Assembly: GCF_005938625.1 (NCBI RefSeq)
Contig: NZ_VCNJ01000026.1
Span: 1-64,000 of the forward strand
Source: Pseudomonas fluorescens
GTDB lineage: Bacteria > Pseudomonadota > Gammaproteobacteria > Pseudomonadales > Pseudomonadaceae
DNA length: 64,000 nt
Reading direction: 5' to 3'
Under the pieces are notes generated by a model. That model was not told the origin of the DNA. It did no database searches and saw only the letters and a list, made by a program, of their open reading frames with translations. Shown piece by piece: positions 59,358 to 64,000 of this stretch. Numbering within the stretch: position 1 is the first letter of the stretch; each line of letters starts with the position of its first letter. Position numbers and translations under genes: made by a program.

Positions 59358-61577
59358 TTAAGTACGAATCGGGAGGGACACAACAGGTTCCAATGCCTCA
59401 AGCAATGCATGAGCGTCAAGAATATCCTGATGTAGTTGTGGATGTTTAGACGCTGAAACAGTCACCACAAGTGCATAGCGAATTTTTTCGGCACTACTCA
59501 ACGCGGCTCCTCCTGCGTCACGAGCATTATAGTGAACGTCGAATACTGGTTCTAGAAGACTGCTACCACGAAAATTATTCTCGTTGTGCAAGACAGTTTC
59601 CCACTTACCTAAGTCCGATCTAAGCTCCGCCTCATTTTTGAATACTGCTGCAGGGAAAAAGCTGTAAGGAGTTGCGCTTTTTGAATCCCCTTTCCGCTTA
59701 TCCCGATGAGGTCTAAACGTAATTCCCAAACCTGCTTTTGTATAAGCACCAGCATCTTGAGGGTCGACAGGGCTCGCATAGCAAAAAGTAGCTCGCAATG
59801 TGACATTGCCCTGCAAACCCTGCAATGGAAGCGGGATCGGTGCGCGCAAAAATTTTCCTGGCCGCAACTCTCCCTGATAAATAATTCGAGCAACACCCTC
59901 ACCACAAGTTATCAACTCGTTTAGCTCATTGGGAACACGTCCCCAACCAACGCTATCAGCACCGAGCCCATCGTTATTTTCGCACCCGTGGATGAGAAGA
60001 GCCTTAATGGAAAGAGGGTGGACATCCGCCCCTAATATGGCACGAATACCAGCAGCTGATCTAAGCGCCAATGGAGCCGCAAAGCTAGTGCCCAATGTGG
60101 CAGAGAGGTTGGGGCGAGCACCCGAAGCAACAACATGAAAATATTCTTTAGGAGAACCACCAAATGCAATCAAATCTGGCTTTCTTCTACCAGGGCTCCG
60201 ACCTGGTCCCTTGGCGCTGTAAGATGCCCGATTCCAATTGGATGTAGAGTGATCTGCCGCACCTACAGACAATGCATTAACACTATCAGCCGGTACTTGT
60301 ATACGATTTAAAGACTCCTCTTCATCCCTCTCACCGTTATTGCCTACAGCCACCGTCATCAGTGTTTCACCATCACTTAAAATCGTGTCAAGCACTGCCG
60401 TCCAAGCATGAACATCAGTGTCCTCGACAGCTAAATCAGGACCTAGACTCAAATTAACAAACTGATATTGACGTGAGAGCAATACCGTTTCTACATGACC
60501 AAGAGTACGATACAGTTCATATGGATCCTCTTCGTCTGACTTAGCGTCCAAAACTCGGTGGTGATCAACTGGCGCATAGGGGCGCATAGCCAACCCATTG
60601 GGCTCAATTGGGCCAAATAAAAATGCAGAGGTAACGCCTAGTCCGTGATCTAGAAACTCCGGAACATCGTAAGCGTTTTCATCAGATAAAAAGTAGCGAC
60701 GAACATAATTATCAATGACCGTTCCAGATGGCAGACCACCGTCCAGCATAGCCACCCTAGGCTCTCTAGATAAAGGCTCACCGCCAGGCAATTGAAACCC
60801 CACCGCAAGTGGAAGACTCCTTGCAATCGGACGAGCTCCGCGTATCTTCGGCATAGCCCGCACGACACGCATCAATGTAAATTTTGCTAATTCACCTAAG
60901 CGTTCGATGCCACCTTCTATGGCTAAAAAGATCAATCGTCCGGCTTGAAACTCGAACTCACTACTCACCTTAAAACCACAATCAATAGCAAAGTCAGCGA
61001 ACATAGACTTTAAATACCCAGGATTCATATCTTCCGGGATATGCAGGCCCACCTCAAACACATGGCTATCGACTGTATCAGTCACCTTTATTCGATCATT
61101 CGCATCCATAGCCGAAAACGCTTCGATTTGAGCGAACTGCGCTGCTGCTGGCGTTCCCTCCACCAGAGCTCTCGCCATAGACGTAAAGCTACGAAGTGAA
61201 GATCTAAAGCCAGCAACGAACATTTCTGTTGTTTCAGCCTCTTCGGTAGCCTTAATTTGAGTCATCCGACGCGGACGAATGCGCAAAGTTCTTGATCCAA
61301 CGGAACTAAGCCCCGCCTGATCAAGCAACTGTTTTGGAAAGAACGATTTCGCTAAGTACGCAGGGTGCAACGTCAATTTAGCAACTACAATTTCGTCAAC
61401 ACAAGCTTTCGCGGAAAGACTAGAAAATACTTTGTTCGCCTCATCTATCTGTGGGAGCAACGCTTCTTTGGCTTGGGCGAGAGTGTATGGATGAGCCTTT
61501 GTTGGCTTTCCTTTCTTAGGAGCATCAATCGGATAAGTCAACAACTCACCCCGTCCAATCAAATAACGTGCAGCCAT
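59358..61577 (-). CDS. Intracellular subtilisin-family (S8) protease of an AAA-protease pair
   Basis: The 739-residue protein has no signal peptide. An N-terminal domain of about 265 residues shows no familiar fold. The S8 domain (about 270-540) has Asp279 in VAMLDGGLP, His311 in LDHGLGVTSA, oxyanion Asn413 in VAVGNNGERD and Ser498 in LGTSFAAPLAL, so the triad is complete. A C-terminal beta-rich part (about 560-739) follows. The layout resembles the Y4bN-type S8 group. Its start overlaps the ATPase stop (TAATG), so the two proteins are made together. The pair suggests an ATP-driven proteolytic machine working inside the cell. The substrate is unknown. Confidence 0.82.
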   Translation of the reverse strand: MAARYLIGRGELLTYPIDAPKKGKPTKAHPYTLAQAKEALLPQIDEANKVFSSLSAKACVDEIVVAKLTLHPAYLAKSFFPKQLLDQAGLSSVGSRTLRIRPRRMTQIKATEEAETTEMFVAGFRSSLRSFTSMARALVEGTPAAAQFAQIEAFSAMDANDRIKVTDTVDSHVFEVGLHIPEDMNPGYLKSMFADFAIDCGFKVSSEFEFQAGRLIFLAIEGGIERLGELAKFTLMRVVRAMPKIRGARPIARSLPLAVGFQLPGGEPLSREPRVAMLDGGLPSGTVIDNYVRRYFLSDENAYDVPEFLDHGLGVTSAFLFGPIEPNGLAMRPYAPVDHHRVLDAKSDEEDPYELYRTLGHVETVLLSRQYQFVNLSLGPDLAVEDTDVHAWTAVLDTILSDGETLMTVAVGNNGERDEEESLNRIQVPADSVNALSVGAADHSTSNWNRASYSAKGPGRSPGRRKPDLIAFGGSPKEYFHVVASGARPNLSATLGTSFAAPLALRSAAGIRAILGADVHPLSIKALLIHGCENNDGLGADSVGWGRVPNELNELITCGEGVARIIYQGELRPGKFLRAPIPLPLQGLQGNVTLRATFCYASPVDPQDAGAYTKAGLGITFRPHRDKRKGDSKSATPYSFFPAAVFKNEAELRSDLGKWETVLHNENNFRGSSLLEPVFDVHYNARDAGGAALSSAEKIRYALVVTVSASKHPQLHQDILDAHALLEALEPVVSLPIRT

Positions 61578-62755
61578 TATTTAAGCCCTCTTCCTTGTCT
61601 TGGGGATGGTCCAGCGTGCTTGCGGATTGTGTCCCTAGCCACGCCTGTAATTTGACTAATTTTGGTATGCGAGTGCCCAGCTTTTGCAAGCTCAATTGCA
61701 AGCTGCAATCTATCAGGCTTGCTCAACTCAGCTTGTCCTTGCCCTATAACATCGCTGATTAACTCATCAATTGGAGCCGTCTGCAAAACATGGCCTCGAC
61801 GGAGCGCGTTCACTGTACGCTCTACATCTGATAGCGAACTTCCAACAAGCACTTTAGCAAGAACAGACAACCAAGACTGAAATGCATCTAGATCTGGCCC
61901 AAAAAATCTAGGCAGCGCTGCCTCTATTGCTTTTTCGTCCGGCGCGCCGAAATGAAGTACAGCATCAAATCTACGCCATAAAGCTGGATCTACAAGCTCT
62001 GGGTGGTTGGTTGCAGCCAATAAAAGCCCTGTATCAGGCCATTGATCTACTTCCTGTAGTATTACCGTTACAAGCCGCTTCAGCTCACCGATATCTGATT
62101 CGTCACTGCGCTTTTTAGCAATAGCATCTATTTCATCAAGAAGGAGCACCGCAGAGTGCTCCTTTGCATAATCAAGTGCGGTTCTAAGATTATTACCGCT
62201 CTTACCCAACAAACTACTCATCACCGCAGTAAGATCAAGCACCCAAAGTGGCTTACCAAGGCAGTACGCTATCCATCGAGCGGAAAGCGTTTTACCCACG
62301 CCAGGAGGGCCAACCAGAACAGCGGATCGCGTTGGACTAATCCCCCTGGAGATCAGGCGATCACTCATCTGCCTTTCACGAATGACGCCTTCAATCGAAC
62401 GCAACAGAGCATTCGGCAATAGTGGTGCGCCCAGCCCTTCACGATCATCAAAAACGCGTATCAACGCCAAGCGTGAATCGCTGTCCACCGGCAGGTCATT
62501 TGCCTGAGTGATGCTCGAAGGAGATTCTCGGCGGAGAAACGAACTACCTGCCGACCGTGTTTGTGTACTTTTAAGACTCTTATCCAAACGAGAGGCGAGC
62601 TCTGGATGCTGCTGGCGATATTTTCTCACCAACTTAGCCAGTAAAAGCCTCACGTCCTCGTGCGACTCGCTTGAAGCGAGCCTTGCCAAACTGGCGAAAT
62701 CACTCTCAAGTTCAGAAAGCTCGCCGCTTGCCTCTTTAATCTCTGCTGCTTTCAT
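61577..62755 (-). CDS. AAA+ ATPase of an AAA-protease pair, with C-terminal helix-turn-helix
   Basis: The 392-residue protein has a helical N-terminal part (about 1-110), then an AAA+ core. Walker A is GPPGVGKT (149-156), Walker B is LLLDEID (204-210), sensor 1 is Asn250 in AATNHPEL, and Arg261-Arg262 are likely Arg-finger residues in DPALWRRFD. The lid carries SLSDVERTVNALRRGHV. At the end (about 350-380) is a predicted helix-turn-helix, IELAKAGHSHTKISQITGVARDTIRKH, which could bind DNA. The ATG at 62755 was chosen; it has a weak ribosome site. The gene starts the operon, with a possible promoter at 62784-62813 and a LexA box further upstream. Confidence 0.82.
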   Translation of the reverse strand: MKAAEIKEASGELSELESDFASLARLASSESHEDVRLLLAKLVRKYRQQHPELASRLDKSLKSTQTRSAGSSFLRRESPSSITQANDLPVDSDSRLALIRVFDDREGLGAPLLPNALLRSIEGVIRERQMSDRLISRGISPTRSAVLVGPPGVGKTLSARWIAYCLGKPLWVLDLTAVMSSLLGKSGNNLRTALDYAKEHSAVLLLDEIDAIAKKRSDESDIGELKRLVTVILQEVDQWPDTGLLLAATNHPELVDPALWRRFDAVLHFGAPDEKAIEAALPRFFGPDLDAFQSWLSVLAKVLVGSSLSDVERTVNALRRGHVLQTAPIDELISDVIGQGQAELSKPDRLQLAIELAKAGHSHTKISQITGVARDTIRKHAGPSPRQGRGLK

Positions 62756-62783
62756 TACAAAAAAGCCCCTATCCAATTGACTA

Positions 62784-62813
62784 ATTCTAAGCCAGACAAC
62801 CAAAAGTCGTCAA
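62784..62813 (-). promoter_or_regulatory. Candidate sigma-70 promoter of the AAA-protease operon
   Basis: On the minus strand, TTGACG (complement of 62808-62813) and TAGAAT (complement of 62784-62789) are 18 bases apart. A transcript would start near 62777, about 22 bases before the ATG. The match is good for Pseudomonas but was found by eye only. Confidence 0.45.
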
Positions 62814-62860
62814 TTGATGAAAATTCTTCAGCAGGTCGATGGACGACAATTGGTCAGACA

Positions 62861-62876
62861 CTGTATTTTCATACAG
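62861..62876. promoter_or_regulatory. LexA (SOS) box upstream of the AAA-protease operon
   Basis: CTGTATTTTCATACAG is a textbook gamma-proteobacterial LexA operator (CTG-N10-CAG with TAT..ATA arms), flanked by A and T that extend the palindrome. It is 106 bases upstream of the ATPase ATG and about 47 bases before the candidate -35 element. No plus-strand gene follows it, so the AAA-protease operon is the only visible target. The distance is larger than in most repressed SOS promoters, so a second promoter overlapping the box is possible. Confidence 0.7.
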
Positions 62877-62936
62877 TATCCTGAGGCTTAGCCCGTCACC
62901 GATCAATCGCCTGCTGGGTCCCATCCGATAAGCGGC

Positions 62937-63734
62937 CTATGAAAATAGCCCGCCCAGTGCTGCAGGCTCCCAGTTCATGATCACGAGTTCGCCGCTAACG
63001 TCAGCTTTTCCTTGACGCTGGTTAGTAGTGGTGTAGCGAATATCTAAGGTTTCGAAGTGAAAGCCCTCGAACACACGGCGGATGTCCGGGTGATCGTTGA
63101 TGCTGACCATCACCTTGCCTTTGCAACGGCGCATGAAGTCGGCCATCCGCTCGTAGTTCTCGAACGGAAAGTCCACCCCGTAACCTGCGGTCTGCCAGTA
63201 AGGCGGGTCCATGTAATGGAAGGTATGGGCGCGGTCGTAACGTTCGGCGCATTCAAGCCAGGGGAGATTCTCGACATAGGTGCCGGACAGGCGCTGCCAC
63301 GCGGCCGAGAGGTTTTCCTCGATGCGTAGCAGGTTGATGGCCGGTGCGGTGGTCGCCGTGCCGAACGTCTGACCGGAGACCTTGCCGGCGAAGGCGTGGT
63401 GCTGCAGGTAGAAGAATCGGGCGGCGCGCTGGATGTCGGTGAGGGTTTCGGGGCGGGTCATTTTCTGCCATTCGAACACCTGCCGCGAGCTGAGCGCCCA
63501 TTTGAATTGGCGCACAAACTCTTCGAGGTGGTTCTGCACGACGCGGTAAAGCGTGACCAGGTCGCCGTTGATGTCGTTGAGGACTTCAACCGGCGATGGC
63601 TGGGGCTTCATGAAGTAGAGCGCGGCACCGCCGGCAAAGACTTCAACGTAGCATTCGTGTGGCGGAAAAAGCGGAATGAGGCGGTCGGCCAGGCGGCGTT
63701 TGCCGCCCATCCAAGGAATGATGGGTGTAGACAT
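62937..63734 (-). CDS. Dam-type DNA adenine methylase
   Basis: The 265-residue N6-adenine methyltransferase starts with the SAM motif PIIPWMGGKRRLADRLIPLFP. It has the FAGGAALYFMKP region and the catalytic DPPY (HYMDPPYWQTAGYG), with the late VMVSINDHPDIRRVF. The order (FxGG before DPPY) is class alpha, as in Dam/phage T4 enzymes that methylate GATC or similar sites. Solitary enzymes like this are common in prophages, where they guard against host restriction. The ATG at 63734 gives MSTPIIPW. It follows a phage lysis-like gene on the same strand. A role in gene regulation cannot be excluded. Confidence 0.9.
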   Translation of the reverse strand: MSTPIIPWMGGKRRLADRLIPLFPPHECYVEVFAGGAALYFMKPQPSPVEVLNDINGDLVTLYRVVQNHLEEFVRQFKWALSSRQVFEWQKMTRPETLTDIQRAARFFYLQHHAFAGKVSGQTFGTATTAPAINLLRIEENLSAAWQRLSGTYVENLPWLECAERYDRAHTFHYMDPPYWQTAGYGVDFPFENYERMADFMRRCKGKVMVSINDHPDIRRVFEGFHFETLDIRYTTTNQRQGKADVSGELVIMNWEPAALGGLFS

Positions 63735-63883
63735 AAAAAGCAAGACCTTTGCTGTATGGATAAACAGGTGCTAGGCTCGCCGCGCTTTGTGCACGGAGCA
63801 AGAGCCTTGGCTGGACTTGCAGGGACCATCTGCAGGGACGGCGGCCGGTCCGGATGTTGACGCATCTGGCCCGGCCGCTCTTT

Positions 63884-64000
63884 TCACTTCGGTGTCGAGA
63901 CTTCTTTGGCGTATGCCTGACAGGCCGCGAGGGCTATCAGCCCCCGGTCGCCGTCATCGGTGACGCCGATAATTCGTTGAGCATGCGCTGGGTCAAGTTC
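63884..64000 (-). CDS. Probable phage lysis (Rz-like) protein, partial C-terminus
   Basis: Only the last 38 codons lie in the window. They read ..HAQRIIGVTDDGDRGLIALAACQAYAKEV.. then STPK and a stop. The 'GD-x-x-I-x-x-L-x-ACQAY' ending is typical of spanin/Rz-like lysis proteins of Pseudomonas prophages. With the Dam gene it marks a prophage-like region continuing to the right. The start and full length are outside the window. Confidence 0.5.
   Translation of the reverse strand, partial: ELDPAHAQRIIGVTDDGDRGLIALAACQAYAKEVSTPK

Overview
The window reads as chromosome of a Pseudomonas of the fluorescens group. The evidence is the GC-rich coding style, the gene set (aqpZ, hrpA, aceK, lpxO, cysK, pxpABC, ptrB, rnd, eptA), and three families of intergenic inverted repeats of the kind scattered through fluorescens-group genomes. 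This placement is inferred from gene content only.

Bases 1-55,430 are ordinary core chromosome. In order they hold: a water channel, a COG3146 acyltransferase-like gene and a porin; an ECF sigma/anti-sigma pair beside a KAS III-like synthase; hrpA; aceK; a chemotaxis receptor and two DMT exporters; a GNAT-like gene with a small basic peptide; lpxO, cysK, a DUF748 gene and a convergent DUF2442 gene; a MoxR/VWA pair; a 5-oxoprolinase operon (pxpABC) with an MFS transporter and a divergent LysR regulator; small membrane proteins and a class II amidotransferase; oligopeptidase B; a cyclic-nucleotide sensor; a spermidine-synthase-like enzyme, an HNH protein and a SPOUT methyltransferase; a peptidase-like protein lacking its HExxH histidines; YcgN, nitroreductase, hydroxyacid dehydrogenase, YcgL-rnd and EptA; two further LysR regulators around a CHMI-like isomerase; and a surface-polysaccharide block. 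That block is a tightly coupled gtrB-like / methyltransferase / gtrA-like / polytopic-protein operon followed by a roughly 1,166-residue three-part glycosyltransferase.

The style changes near 55.8 kb. A terminator is followed by a 27-nt minus-strand copy of the 3' end of a tRNA-Ser gene, a typical island attachment-site scar. To its right the DNA is more AT-rich and carries conflict-type genes: an unknown 205-aa protein, an S-type-pyocin-like toxin with a C-terminal PD-(D/E)XK-like nuclease and a candidate immunity gene, a small orphan, and a two-gene operon of an AAA+ ATPase and a signal-less subtilisin-family (S8) protease. The protease start overlaps the ATPase stop (TAATG), the operon ends in a strong terminator, and a near-perfect LexA (SOS) box lies upstream. 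This ATPase-protease pair is the best candidate for an incompletely described system, possibly a DNA-damage-responsive defence or stress module.

From 62.9 kb to the end is the edge of a prophage-like region: a Dam-type adenine methylase and the C-terminus of a probable phage lysis (Rz-like) protein. The other island boundary, with the intact tRNA-Ser and an integrase, would lie beyond base 64,000. No complete tRNA, rRNA, CRISPR array or insertion sequence was found.
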